The translations under genes were made by a program, and so were the position numbers. The notes beneath the pieces are model-generated. The model had not been told where the DNA came from. It saw only the letters and a program-made list of their open reading frames with translations, and did not search any database. DNA of 64,000 nucleotides from Ahaetulla prasina (Eukaryota; Chordata; Lepidosauria; Squamata; Colubridae): the NCBI RefSeq assembly GCF_028640845.1, contig NC_080543.1, forward strand, positions 96,895,825-96,959,824, in the 5' to 3' direction. Below, one piece after another: positions 10,791 to 21,479 of the stretch. How positions within the stretch are numbered: position 1 is the first letter of the stretch; each line of letters opens with the position of its first letter.

Positions 10791-12240
10791 TTGCCTGGAA
10801 TGAACTGCTCTACTCCTCCCCAACCAGATGCAAACAGCTTGAGGCACTAGGTTAGTGGATTGGCTGCTTCATCTGCACAGCCTGGGGTTGAGAAATGGAG
10901 CTGGGTATCATCTGCATACTGCTAACAGAAAATCTAGCTGGTTTTTCAAAATGCTACAAGGTTAGAACATAGTTGATAAGATAAGATCAGAAGGCTTCAG
11001 GTAAGAAGATAAACCATCCAGCTACGTGAGTATGCAGCTCTGCCTCAATGTGTTACATGCCACTATTTAGTGCTCTTAAATATTTGTTATCCAACATAAG
11101 GCAGAGACATCACTAAATCATCAACCAACAAACTCTTGAACTAATTCCTTCAGGCACCCAATAGGGAGAAAATGCTTTGAAATGAAATGAAAGATCAAAG
11201 GCACATTTTCTAACCACTTGCCTATTAGAACAAGATGTATCATAATCAGCAAACAAAGAGTTACTACTCCCTTAGTAGAAGAGTTTGCTATTGCACAATT
11301 TGAATGGCAACAAATTAGTCAAAGTGCATGTGAGTGTATATGCATTACTGTGCAAGTTTATAGGAAAAACCCTTAAATGTCTCCACGTGAATTCTAAAAA
11401 GATCTTCACTTTTGAACTCATATTTCTAACAAAAGATCAACAGGGTTAAATGCATTGAGAGAGAGACCCTTGCCACAAAAATATTTTAAAAATGCTGTCT
11501 TCTGAAGATGTAGAGTTTGGAGTCCAAAGAACAGGTAAAAAGAGGACGGTGACCATCCCAAAAAATTGTCAGTGTCTCACTTGGAAGATGGAAAGAAATG
11601 AAAAGGAGCTGAGGAAGGGCAAGAAAGTGTTCACAGTTGAACACATAATAATATGGCTGAGGAGACTCAGGTTCATGGGGTTGTTGTGGGAGGAGACTGG
11701 GGGGAGGAGGGGAAGGGGAGAAAGTGCTATCTATGCTCCTTTGAGGGGAAATGGAATAGAAATCTAACAATATGAACAAACAAATATGTGACTGGTAGAT
11801 CTTTAAGGAATAGCAATTGCACAGTACTGTATCCAAGAAGACAACGTGGATGTCCATGGAATCAGAAGTAGCCAAATCAAGTCATGTCTTTAAAAAAAAT
11901 GCACAAGAATTTGAAGAAGACAATAATTAGAGTATTCACTCTGACTTCTTTCTGGTTAATAATTTTATTAGCTCTTTCCCCCGTTTAATCTGCTTATATT
12001 AATCATTGCAGTCTAGAGGAAGGAGAAAGGAACAAGTGGTCTTGTGAGCTGGAGACATTTGATTTAACATGAAAAGGACTGCTGTACAACTTCCTGAGGT
12101 CACAGTGGGTTCACCAGAAGAAAGTATTATTAAAATGTTATTTCATCACCAGCATTCATTTTTAGTTCCAAATGTAAGACCTACCTTACAAATAATATCT
12201 CAAGTAGGTAAAACTTACAAAAACATGTAATTTTTAAAGC
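10790..12240 (+). repeat. Segmental duplication block A (ASMT 5' flank copy)
   Basis: The block is collinear with parts of the block that ends at exon 1B. 10797-11170 matches 16479-17040, 17390-17690 and 49132-49320. 11790-12068 matches 18530-18824, the proximal upstream region, and then the first exon itself is duplicated. By eye the match is roughly 80-85 percent. The common order shows duplication of a stretch and not independent repeat insertions. Confidence 0.8.
12069..12173 (+). CDS. ASMT: ASMT first exon, copy A (alternative or relic)
   Basis: This is a paralogue of the first exon at 18825. An ATG at 12069 opens a frame that runs without a stop to a canonical gtaagacc donor at 12174. 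The second methionine of copy B, which aligns with the usual vertebrate start, is GTG here (12105). The residues SPEE and IKMLFHHQHSF are shared with copy B. Compared with copy B it lacks one codon, and its last residues differ (LVPN against IILK). It could be an unused relic or an alternative first exon spliced to exon 2, because its phase (0) is kept. No transcript evidence is available. Confidence 0.6.
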
Positions 12241-12309
12241 TTCTTGCCTTCTTTTTCTGACTTGAGTCTTGATGACTCACAGGAAAAATCAGTTTTAGGG
12301 GCAAAATTT

Positions 12310-12465
12310 TCTAAAGTGGTTTGTCCTTACCTTCTTCCTTAACATGAAATACAGTGATTGGTCCAAGATTGCCCAGATAGCTTTAGGCCTAAGGCAGACT
12401 AAAACTGAACTCTCCTGGTTTCTAACCTGGTGCCTTAACCACTACACCAAACTGGAACTAATTGT
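12310..12465 (-). mobile_element. Sauria-type tRNA SINE fragment
   Basis: Read on the minus strand, the sequence starts with the tRNA-like head (agtttggtgtagtggttaag type) and continues to the gcctaaagctatctgggcaa type body. The same family recurs at 30740-30900, 46270-46460 and 54085-54325. Confidence 0.75.
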
Positions 12466-13150
12466 TGACGGTCGTCTTCTGCTCATATATATTGCATCAT
12501 ACTGATTCTTCAGACTGAAGGAAAAGCATGGAAAGCATCAAAGTATCATATGTTCTTCAATCACTGGTGAAATACAGCTGGATCTATCTGGCTCGCGCGA
12601 ACTTATAGTGCCGGTGGCAGGAGGGTCCGCCCACCTGCTGGGATGTCATTGCATCCCATTTTTGACCCTCTGTGCATGCTCAGAAGAGGCGTGTGTGTGC
12701 TCCCATGCGCTCCCATTCCCAAACCGGTAGCAAATTTGTGGATATGACTGCTGTCTTCAACTATCTGGCTTTAAAGATATTTACTTCAAGAAAGGAAATA
12801 TTGGGCCCGAAAATATGCAATTTGCTTCATTCCTACTGTTAAAATAAAATTACAATAATAAAACTGCTTTCACTATTGTATTATAACACATGAATGCATA
12901 GACATATCTACTGTATTTGCTATGATATTATCCATCTACTAACCCTACCTTGATGTATCCATCTATTGTAATAGCCACACTGGAAGAAAGTAATTTAGTT
13001 GAAAAGAGAGATTTTGGGACAACCTATGGCTATCAAAAATCAAATGGAACCTAGGCCTCTAGAACAATGGCATTAGGGACTTCTGTTACCTTACAATTTC
13101 CAGCTGCACTCCAATAAAGTCTGGCAATTTCTAGGCTTATGAGGTCTTCC

Positions 13151-13261
13151 TCCTTTCCTTTCCTTTCCTTTCCTTTCCTTTCCTTTCCTTTCCTTTCCTT
13201 TCCTTTCCTTTCCTTTCCTTTCCTTTCCTTCCCTTCCCTTCCCTTCCCTTCCCTTCCCTTC
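13151..13261. repeat. (TCCTT)n / (CCCTT)n pentanucleotide microsatellite
   Basis: Pure TCCTT repeats run to about 13230, then change to CCCTT repeats. The long K/R/G/E frames on the minus strand are translations of this repeat and not a gene. Confidence 0.97.
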
Positions 13262-13870
13262 ATTAAATATTTTATGCCACCCATCTCTCTAACAAGTGAT
13301 TCTAGGCGACTTATACAATATCATAAATACAGAATAAACTATTATAGGATTAAAACATTAAAATATCACACATTAAAAACCAAAATATTAAAATTAATAT
13401 TAAAATGAATACAAAACTGATGTGTAGACCAGGTGGAGATATTCTACTGGTCTACTGCCACCTCCAAAATAGGATTCCCCCACCGGGGTACCAATTCAGT
13501 TGGCAAAGCCAGGTTTTAGGAAGGCCTAGAGGGTGGGAGCGTATCTTACTTTGGGAAGCATGATATTCCAAAGGGTAGGGGCCAAAGCAGAAATGGCTGT
13601 CTTCAAAGATCTTGCATAATTGATCTTAGCATGATAGCAATTTTATGGAACCATCCACTGCATACTACTATGGCATGCTATTATGTCTACCCTGCTCTTT
13701 TCATATGAATTGATGACAGTTGATGCCATTGGAAAACAAATTATTCCTAGAATTGTTTTCATTAATCTAGACCCTGAGGGGTTCTTAGAATTTTATTTAC
13801 CGTAGCTTCTCGCTTATACTTTCAAGTAGTTGTGTGCATGCACAGGCAACAAACTTGTAAAGCACATATT
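13262..13870. other. Dispersed-repeat-like DNA without gene
   Basis: 13262-13620 contains phrases such as attctaggcgacttataca and ggaaggcctagagggtggga. They resemble the 3' region of a common squamate LINE or SINE, which I cannot classify with certainty. The remainder looks unique. Confidence 0.4.
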
Positions 13871-14792
13871 CACTGAGATCATAGTAAGATCAACTACAAG
13901 TCCCTGTGATTTCTGCCTTTTCTGGTTTGCGATATTGGGTCCATGAACATATTCAATAGTTTTTTTCTTCAGCTTTTAAAAAAGTATCCATATATTCCAT
14001 ATATGCTCATGAATAAGACCATCTGTGAATAATCGATCCTCAAATATTTAATCCTGTACATGAAAAATGTATTTTTTCCAAAGATAAGCCAGTTTTGAAA
14101 ATTAAAATGTATCACCATTATGTGTTTACGTATTTTAACTGGTTTGCCAACTGGCAGAGATGATAAAAGCATTGTCTATGAGAAGAAGCTTTTCTGGTTC
14201 ATCTAAGGACAGATTAAAAAGGTGTGGTGGGAAGAAATGAAAAAGACTTGAGGAAGAGTACCAAAGTACTCTTATTATGTAATGCAACACTGCATTGTGA
14301 TGGATTTAGAGGTTCATATGTTGTACAAGATGCTGTAGGCATCAAGTCTACCTCAGCAAAGAAAGCTCTTAAAATCCCTATGAAGAAGGTTAGACAGAGA
14401 GTGAGAACGATTCCCCTTTTCAATGGGTTATTACGGAGCAAACTGATTGCCATGAATGGCACCTTAAGTCATAGAAATCTAATAAAACAAATAGCTAACA
14501 GCAAATATGTTGTTGTCTGAGCCTGAAAGAGACAACTACTGAATCACAGAATTTGAAATACTATTTTCTCCATGTTCCATTTATGCATGAAAATGCTTCT
14601 CCTGCATCCTTAAGAAGTAGCCTTCCTTTATAACAGTAAGAGTTTGCTGACCTTTGGGAAAATCAGTCCCAAAGAGACTATATATAGATGGTGGAACTGA
14701 TGTTGCTGAATTTGATACTTGATCCTGATTTCTTAGTGCAGCCATATTTCATGCTATGATTCCATCTATTTTGATATTTTAATCCAGTAAAA

Positions 14793-15293
14793 CAGTGATG
14801 GCTAACCTTTTTGCCATCGTGTGCCAAAAGTGTGGGGGGCATGTGTGGGGTCCCACGTGTGCATACCCACACTCATAATTCAATGTGCTCTGCCCCCTGC
14901 ACATTCGCGCATGTCTCTCCCCGTGCTCCCCCACTTTTGGCACGGGATGGCCCGGTAAACCCATTTTTCGCCCTCCCCAGGCCCCAGAGGTGAAAACGTC
15001 TTTCACTACCTCCCGGAGCCCCTCCGGAGACTGGAAATGGCTCATTTGCTGACTTCTGGTGGGAATTGAAGGCCCGATTTTCACTCTTCCCAGGCTCCAG
15101 AGGTAAAAATTCCTTCCCCTGGAGGCCCTCTGGAGGCCGGAAACGGCCCGTTTTCCCATTTGCAGAAGGCCCGAAAATCAGCTGGTTGGCGGGTGCTTGT
15201 GCGCCAGAGCTGAGCTAGGTCAACACTCGTATGCCCACCAATATGACTCCGCATGCCACCTGTGGCACACATGCCAGAGGTTCGCCATCACAG
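14793..15293. mobile_element. Non-autonomous hAT element (501 bp)
   Basis: The terminal inverted repeats are CAGTGATGGCTAACC at the left and ggttcGCCATCACAG at the right. An exact 8-bp target duplication, cagtaaaa, flanks it (14785-14792 and 15294-15301). The G+C-rich interior encodes no transposase. Open frames on either strand inside it are by chance. Confidence 0.93.
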
Positions 15294-16655
15294 CAGTAAA
15301 AGCTACCAAGAATTATATGTAATTGTGGGACTCTTGAGATAAATGATGATAATCACAAAAATGAAAAGAATTCAGCAATTATAGAAAAAACAATGCCTTC
15401 AAGAGCCAAGCCATCATGCCGCCATTAACATTTCTGATTACACAGAAAAGTGTAAGCACAGAAACAGCACCTTGAATTGCACCTGGAAACCATCTCTGGT
15501 ACTGATGACTCATGGCAGTAATGAGAAACTGCTGAGACCTCTGTGATTTAATCTAACACATGCCACACACATAGCTCAATATACCCATGAAAGAAGTTTT
15601 TCAAGTCCTCTCTACCTAGGAGGTCCTTGTCACACAAAATAGGGGTGTGGGATAGCATTCTGCAGATACAGAAGTACTGTACAGAAGGATGGAGAAGTAT
15701 TGACTCTTTGCCACCCTTACAACCACATCCAAGTCTTTGATAGCGGTTTTCATTTGTGTTCAGTAAAGTTCATCCTTACTGAACAACAGCAATACTCTAA
15801 ATGTGTCTTCTCCCATTTAATCTCTCAACTTTTCTAAAAAGCACGGGAAGTGACAAAAAGTAGAGATATGGGTGCAATCCAATCCAAGGTTTCAGCAGCC
15901 ACCTTGTTCCAAGCAACCACCAATACCTTGGATGGACCATGCAGCAGACCAACAGGGATAGTCCCCAACATCATTTGAAACAGCTCAGCAAGTAGTTGCT
16001 AAAGCAGACCAATTTACAGAATTGTACTTTGTTTCCCTGTGGGGGTCATGATATTGGATTATCCCTAGGAAATCAGGCTGTGATTTGATCATGTCAAGGG
16101 ACATCATAAGCTCTCTCAATTTCAAATCACATTGCCACTGCTCTGACAGAATACTAAATCTGAAGTCAGGCTCTTGATGACCTGGTGGACACTCACGGGT
16201 GCTATGGAAGCCCTGAGCTCCTGAGCCACCTCAGACTGCATTCCCAGAGAAGGACACCCACTGCCAATCTGGAGTGAAGGAGATCAGGTAAGAAGGTTGC
16301 AGTGTAGGAGATAGGTAGGTCACAATAGTAACAGTCCCAATTGATCCCTAGAGCCCAGTGTAATTATCAGATTGTCACAAAGAGGAACTTGTGGGGCAAG
16401 GTTCCTGAAAGCCGGAAGGGATTATATGATAACATAAACCCAGGAGAGTGAAACATCCAGGGCCACTCAGTCTTCATTGAACTGGTCTCTTCCTCCCCAT
16501 CCAGATACAAAGGTCTTGAAGTACTGGCTAGTAGATTGACAGCTTCATCTGCACAGACTTGGGTTGAGATATAGAACTAAGTATATTTCACATACTGATA
16601 ACAGAAAATCTACCTATTTTTCCCACATAAAAGGCCACAAGTCAAGAGTATAGTT

Positions 16656-16901
16656 CAGGGGTCAGCAACTTGCAGCTCTGGAGCTGCATGTGGCTCTTTC
16701 ATCCCTTTGCTGTAGCCTTCTGTTGCTGGTCGGCTCCACAATTGATAGGGCTTTCGGTTAGGATAGGTAGAGGAAAAAGGATTCTGTGCCAGAAGGAGAC
16801 TATGGTGGGGGAACTGGACTTCTGGTCAGCTCCAGAATTGAATGGGGGCTTCTGGTTAGAACCTTTGTGGCTCTTTGATTGTTAAAGGTTGCCGACCCTT
16901 G
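16656..16901. mobile_element. Short hAT element (246 bp)
   Basis: The ends are CAGGGGTCAGCAACTTGC and aaaggttgccgacccttg, which form imperfect terminal inverted repeats. An exact 8-bp target duplication gtatagtt is at 16648-16655 and 16902-16909. There is no transposase. It is a different family from the copies at 14793 and 19445. Confidence 0.93.
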
Positions 16902-17145
16902 GTATAGTTGATAAGGTAATACAGAAGGTTGCAGGTAAGAAGATAAAATATTCTGGGTGAATATTTGACTTGCAGGGTTTAGATATGTGAGTTTGCTGTT
17001 CTGCCCTCAACGTGTTACACATCAATATTTATTACAGCTAAATATTTGTGTTGACCAAGGGATGTTGCTGTCTAATCCTGAAGAAGGCAACTCACTCGAT
17101 CATAGAATTGGAATTACCACCTTCCATTAATGCATGAAAATGCTT

Positions 17146-17185
17146 CTCTGCATCCTTAAGAAGTGGCCTTCTTAAGGATGCAGAG
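17146..17185. repeat. Perfect palindrome at a duplication junction
   Basis: The 18-base arm ctctgcatccttaagaag (17146-17163) is followed by the loop tggc and its exact reverse complement (17168-17185). The left arm is ordinary block sequence: the same phrase continues differently in the copies near 14600 and 47630. The right arm leads directly into the internally repeated unit at 17190-17500. Confidence 0.95.
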
Positions 17186-18179
17186 AATCCTTAAGATCAG
17201 ATAAGGAGGTTGCAGTGTAGGAGATAGGTAGGTACAATAGCAACAATCCCAATCGATCCTTAGAGCCCAATGTAATGATCAGGGTGTCACAAAGAGGAAC
17301 TTGTGGCGCAAGGTCCCTGAAAACCAGAAGGGATTATATGATATCATAAACCCAGGAGAGTGAAACATCAAAGGCCACTCAGTCTTCATTGAACTGGTCT
17401 TTTCCTCCACATCCAGATACAAACAGTCTTGAGGTATTGGCTAGGATATTTCAACTATGGCTAAAAAAGAAAATCTAGCTGTTTTTCCCACTTAAAAGAC
17501 TACAAGGTCAGAATGTAATTGATAAGACCAGAAGGTTGAAGGTAAGAAGATAAATTATCTTCTAGGTGAATATTTGACTTGCAGGGTTTAGATATTGCTG
17601 TTTGGCTTTCAATGTGTTACACATCAATATTTATTACAGCTAAATATTTGTGTTGACCAAGGGAAGGCAGAGACATCACTAAAGAATCAACCAACAAACT
17701 TCAGGTAATCAACTCTAACGATATTTTAAAATGCATCCTATCACCCCAGCCTCTTCTGCACATGTGGAATTTGCATATTTTATCTGTACATTTGTGGAAA
17801 CTATAAAAGCACTGTCTCGAGAGGATACTTTTGTGACTCTTCTTTGGAATCCAAAAACAGATAAAAAGAAACTGAAGAAAACGGCAGTGCCTGACTGGGA
17901 TTGGAAGAGATGAAAAGGACCTAAGGAAGAGGACTCAGGTTGATGGTGCTGTTGTGGGGAAATCCGGGGTATCTTTGCTGCCTTGAGGGAAGAGGAAGTA
18001 GAAAACTATCAATAGTCACAAACAGATATGTGACTGTCAGAGTTTTATAAAGGAAATGATGGAAATATTACTTTGCCAGATCCTTATTGTAGCAAATTGC
18101 TTCTCTGGCATCCTTAATTTTATTAGTCTACTAGATTTTTATCCTGCCTTTATTACATTATAAGTAGTGCAAGGTGATG

Positions 18180-18205
18180 AATATATATATATGTATATTA
18201 CATTT
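18180..18205. repeat. Short (AT)n / (ATGT)n microsatellite
   Basis: An atatatatat run with interspersed gt lies inside a degenerate SINE- or MIR-like stretch at about 18120-18260. Confidence 0.75.
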
Positions 18206-18529
18206 TCCTCCTCCTATTTTCCACCCAAAAACCCTCTGAGGTAAGTTTAGCTGAGAGAGAGTGGACATCCCACTTAACAGTCTTATGGCAGACAACTAAA
18301 TTTTAATATAAAGATATGTACATGTGGAGGAGTTTGTAATTTATGCTAATAAAATATATTTTGGAGGTTTTTTGAACATGAAACATTCTAGGCAGTATAA
18401 ATGGAAAGGAATTGAGTAGCTACCCTGTTCTTTCTTTTCCTCCTTAACAGATTTTTGGTTTCTAGTAAGGAAAAAGCTGAAGCAGATTTAGCAAATATAG
18501 GGAGCAAACACAATGCTGTGTAAATGCTT

Positions 18530-18824
18530 GCAAAATACTGTTTTCAGTGGTAATTGCACAATACTGTGTTTAGGAAGACAACATGAATGTCTATAGTCAG
18601 AAGTAGTCAAGGTCAACTCATGGTTTACTTTTTTAAACAGAATACGTAGGAATCTGAAGATGATAATAATTATTAGAGCATTCACCCTGACTTCTTTCTG
18701 GTTAATAATTTTATTAGTTCTTTTTCCTCTTTTTGTCTGCTTACACTTATTGTCATAGTCAAGGCATCTAGGAGAAGGAGAAAGGCAAGAATTGGCCCTG
18801 TGAGCTGGAGACATTTGATGTAAT
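18530..18824 (+). promoter_or_regulatory. Putative ASMT proximal upstream region
   Basis: This stretch directly precedes exon 1B and is well conserved with 11790-12068 before exon 1A, including cttctttctggttaataatt and gagctggagacatttgat. No clear TATA box is seen at the expected spacing, so the transcription start is not placed. Copy A has TAATCT and TAATCA motifs of the kind bound by CRX/OTX factors that drive pineal genes. Copy B has lost them at the aligned site. The promoter role is an inference from position. Confidence 0.4.
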
Positions 18825-18932
18825 ATGGAAAGGACTACTGTACAACTTCCTGGAGTCACAATGAGTTCACCTGAAGAAGCTGAAAATATTAAAATGTTAT
18901 TTCATCATCAACATTCATTTATAATCTTGAAG
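18825..18932 (+). CDS. ASMT: ASMT exon 1 (copy B)
   Basis: Two in-frame ATGs are possible. The one at 18861 gives MSSPEEAENIKMLFHHQHSF and aligns best with the usual start of vertebrate ASMT, adding about 24 residues before the exon boundary. The one at 18825 adds 12 residues that are also open in copy A. The donor is AAG|gtaagaca at 18933, phase 0, as in the family. An intron of 12.7 kb follows, filled by transposons. Confidence 0.75.
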
Positions 18933-19444
18933 GTAAGACATGTAATACATACAAACAGTATATTAAGTAGTAAAACTTACAAAACAAAATTCTTTCACTT
19001 CCTTTCCCCCTCCCAATTTTTTTATTTTATTTTACAATATATCCATAACAATGCATCAACAGTGTGGCATCTGGGTATCATACATTTTAGTACAAATAAA
19101 AATAGTGCTATTAATCATATTTGTTACATTCTTCAAGCTTATGTAGTTCTAGTGTTAATACACATATTTGTATTAAATTATAAACTTTCATTATTTAATT
19201 GTTCAATGTTTCAACATGTTATTCCAATGCCAATCACAATATTGTTTAAACATACATAATAATACTATCATTCAATTTCTAATCTTCCCTCTTATTATTA
19301 CTCTTGTCTTATTGTATAAAAATGTGTATACTAGCATTTCCCCTCTCTATTTCTAGCCCTATTCTAACTTTAATCATGCCACCATTATATTTAAGAACAA
19401 ATCTTTTTTATACATCATCTCTTTCCCATTTTAAAGCTTTAATT

Positions 19445-20316
19445 CAGGGATGAAATGCTCCCGGATCGGACGGGATCGCGCGATCCGGTAGCGATGGTGG
19501 CTGCTGGTTCGGAGGACCGGTAGCAAAAATCCCTGGCCCCACCCCCCTGCCTCTGCTGAGCCGCACCATCTGCAGAGGTTTTTTTTTTTTTACTTTGAAA
19601 GCTTTTGCTTCAGCCGAACGTTACTTGTACTCTTACTTGTAGAAAACATGTTTTCTACAAGTAAGAGTAGAGATTCTAAGGCACTTACCTGATTACTGAG
19701 GAACGCATGGCCACAGCCCGAAAGCAGTTTCAGTTTCAGCCAGACAGCATCAATCGCTCAGCTAATCTATTTCCTCGGTGATCAGCTGGCTGGCTTTGCT
19801 AGCTGAGGAACTCTGGGATTTGAAGTCCACAATAAAATAAAATAAAATAAATAAAATAAAATATTTTGCAGCTTTCTGAGATTTAGTGTGTTTCTGTAGT
19901 GTTTCACTCTAACTACACAAACACACAAAATCTCAGAAAGCTATATTGTGTGTGTGTGTGTGTGTTAGTTGTGTGTGTGTAAAGTGTGAAAGTTGGTTTT
20001 TGAGCTTTTTGTGGCTGTGTGAAGTGTGAAGTGCAGCTGCTTTTACGTTGTGTGTGAGTCAGTTGTGTTGTGTTGTGTGTGTGTAAAGTGTGAAAGTTGG
20101 TTTTTGAGCTTTTTGTGGCTATGTGAAGTGTGAAGTGCAGCTGCTTTTACATTGTGTGTGAGTCAGTTGTGTTGCGTGTGTGTAAAGTGTGAAAGTTGGT
20201 TTTTGGTACCTCTTATTGTTTTTTTATACTTTGTTTATTATTTTTATTATTTATTGTTATTGGCCACGCCCACCAAGCCATCTGACCACAAATCCACGCC
20301 CACCAATTCACCCCTG
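19445..20316. mobile_element. Non-autonomous hAT element (872 bp)
   Basis: The ends CAGGGATGAA and ATTCACCCCTG form terminal inverted repeats. The flanks ctttaatt (19437-19444) and ctataatt (20317-20324) are an 8-bp target duplication with one mismatch. The interior holds an (AAAAT)n run near 19832-19862 and GT-rich tandem repeats, with no transposase ORF. Confidence 0.85.
19966..20205. repeat. Tandem repeat of about 110 bp, GT-rich
   Basis: A unit starting gtgtgtgtaaagtgtgaaag occurs at about 19971, 20080 and 20178, the last one partial. Each full unit contains gctgcttttac followed by a gt-rich linker. It lies inside the hAT element. Confidence 0.88.
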
Positions 20317-21479
20317 CTATAATTGTTCATTTTTTAACTTGCCTCTCATATTTCTGTCTTAGATCTTTATTCCTATCTACATCTATATCCTGACTATTCA
20401 TTTTAAACATGTTTCCCATCTCTGCCCTTTTCCATTGTTTAGCTTCCAAGATATCTACCCCTGCCCCGTCTCCCTTTCAAAAATGTTTTCCTGCTACTCT
20501 GGTTCCTTTTTTAAAATCCTTTAAAATGTTTTCCCCTTGGTTTATTTTATCAGTCATTGTTGTTTTTGTTATTGTCTCCTTTTTGTTGTCTTGTTTTGTT
20601 TGCTAGTTAATCCGTTCTGCTTTTTCATCTGCTCTTTCAGTTAGCTCCTCCTTTTCCTTGGCGTCTTGATCATTCATTGTCTTTTGTATAATATTTCCCA
20701 GTTTTTTATCCATGCCATGAATTAAGTACTTAATCTCCTTGTGGTTTTCTTATCAGAATGTCCTTGACGTTTTAAAACATTGATGGCATTTCTTCCCAAA
20801 TTCTACTCATTTCCTCCTAATGTAACATCTTGTCTTGTTTTAATAAGTCCCGCTCTTGTCCTGTAATCCAAAAAACATATATTCAAGCCTAAAGTCACTC
20901 CCCAAAAAGAATTCAATGTTCACAATTTTTGTATTCCATAGTTAATCAATCTGTTCCTTTAGATAATCCCAAAAGCTTTGTAGAACTTTCTTTTTTTTTA
21001 TTAGAAAAGTTTTACAAAATTTTTGACAAACATTTCCCCCCCTCCCCCCTCCCATTCACCCTTCCCCCCCACTGGAATTTCCCAGAGCAAAATACAGGGT
21101 ATTACATCTAACAATTGTAAGCTAGAATACACTAATTAATCATAAACTCGCATCCCCCCTTTGGAACCTTAACTCCCCTTTTCCATAAAAATAACAAGGA
21201 AAAAAGAATTAACTAATACAATACGTTCCCTCCTTCATTCATAAACTATTTGATACTTCTTGATCCGATATTTGTTTTGAATATAGTCAATATTGATACT
21301 TTTAATGTCAATTCTTCAATTGTAGGCAAATGCTCCTTCTTCCAATATTGCACGACCAGTAATCTTGCTGCTGATATTAAGTTTAAAATCAATTTAGTCT
21401 CTATTACTGTACAGTCCGTAATTATACCCAATAGAAACAGCTGTGGAGTAAACTTTATCTTCTTTTTCAAAAAAGAAAA

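Larger units (their letters stand above)
13870..18940 (+). repeat. Segmental duplication block B (flank leading into ASMT exon 1B)
   Basis: 14220-14700 matches 47230-47730, and 15330-16560 matches 47860-49200. 16270-16650 is repeated within the block at 17200-17500. 17800-18000 matches 11500-11740, and 18530-18940 matches 11790-12180. Two hAT elements (14793-15293, 16656-16901) are present only in this block, so they inserted after the duplication or were lost elsewhere. Confidence 0.8.
18985..20974 (-). mobile_element. Old L1-like element, 3' part (ORF1-type debris)
   Basis: The 3' end would be near 18985, with a short T/C-rich tract on the + strand. Minus-strand translation of 20640-20900 gives broken lysine/glutamate-rich coiled-coil-like pieces, as in an L1 ORF1. 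The likely continuation is 29869-30720, on the other side of the L1-B insertion. No reverse transcriptase is visible, so this may be an internally deleted or 'half-L1' copy. The identification is tentative. Confidence 0.4.

Noticed and set aside
11492..11767. 91-residue frame rich in K, R and G
   Set aside because: The corresponding duplicate at 17815-18000 is not open in the same frame, so there is no coding conservation.
12560..12745. Possible hAT relic (ccggtggcaggaggg, accggtagcaaat phrases)
   Set aside because: It resembles the interior of the 19445 element, but neither end nor a target duplication can be placed.
13051..13408. Frames encoding (KGKER)n or (FPFLS)n repeats
   Set aside because: They are translations of the (TCCTT)n microsatellite.
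14779..15272. Open frames with histidine- and cysteine-containing peptides on both strands
   Set aside because: They lie wholly inside the non-autonomous hAT element at 14793-15293 and do not resemble a transposase.
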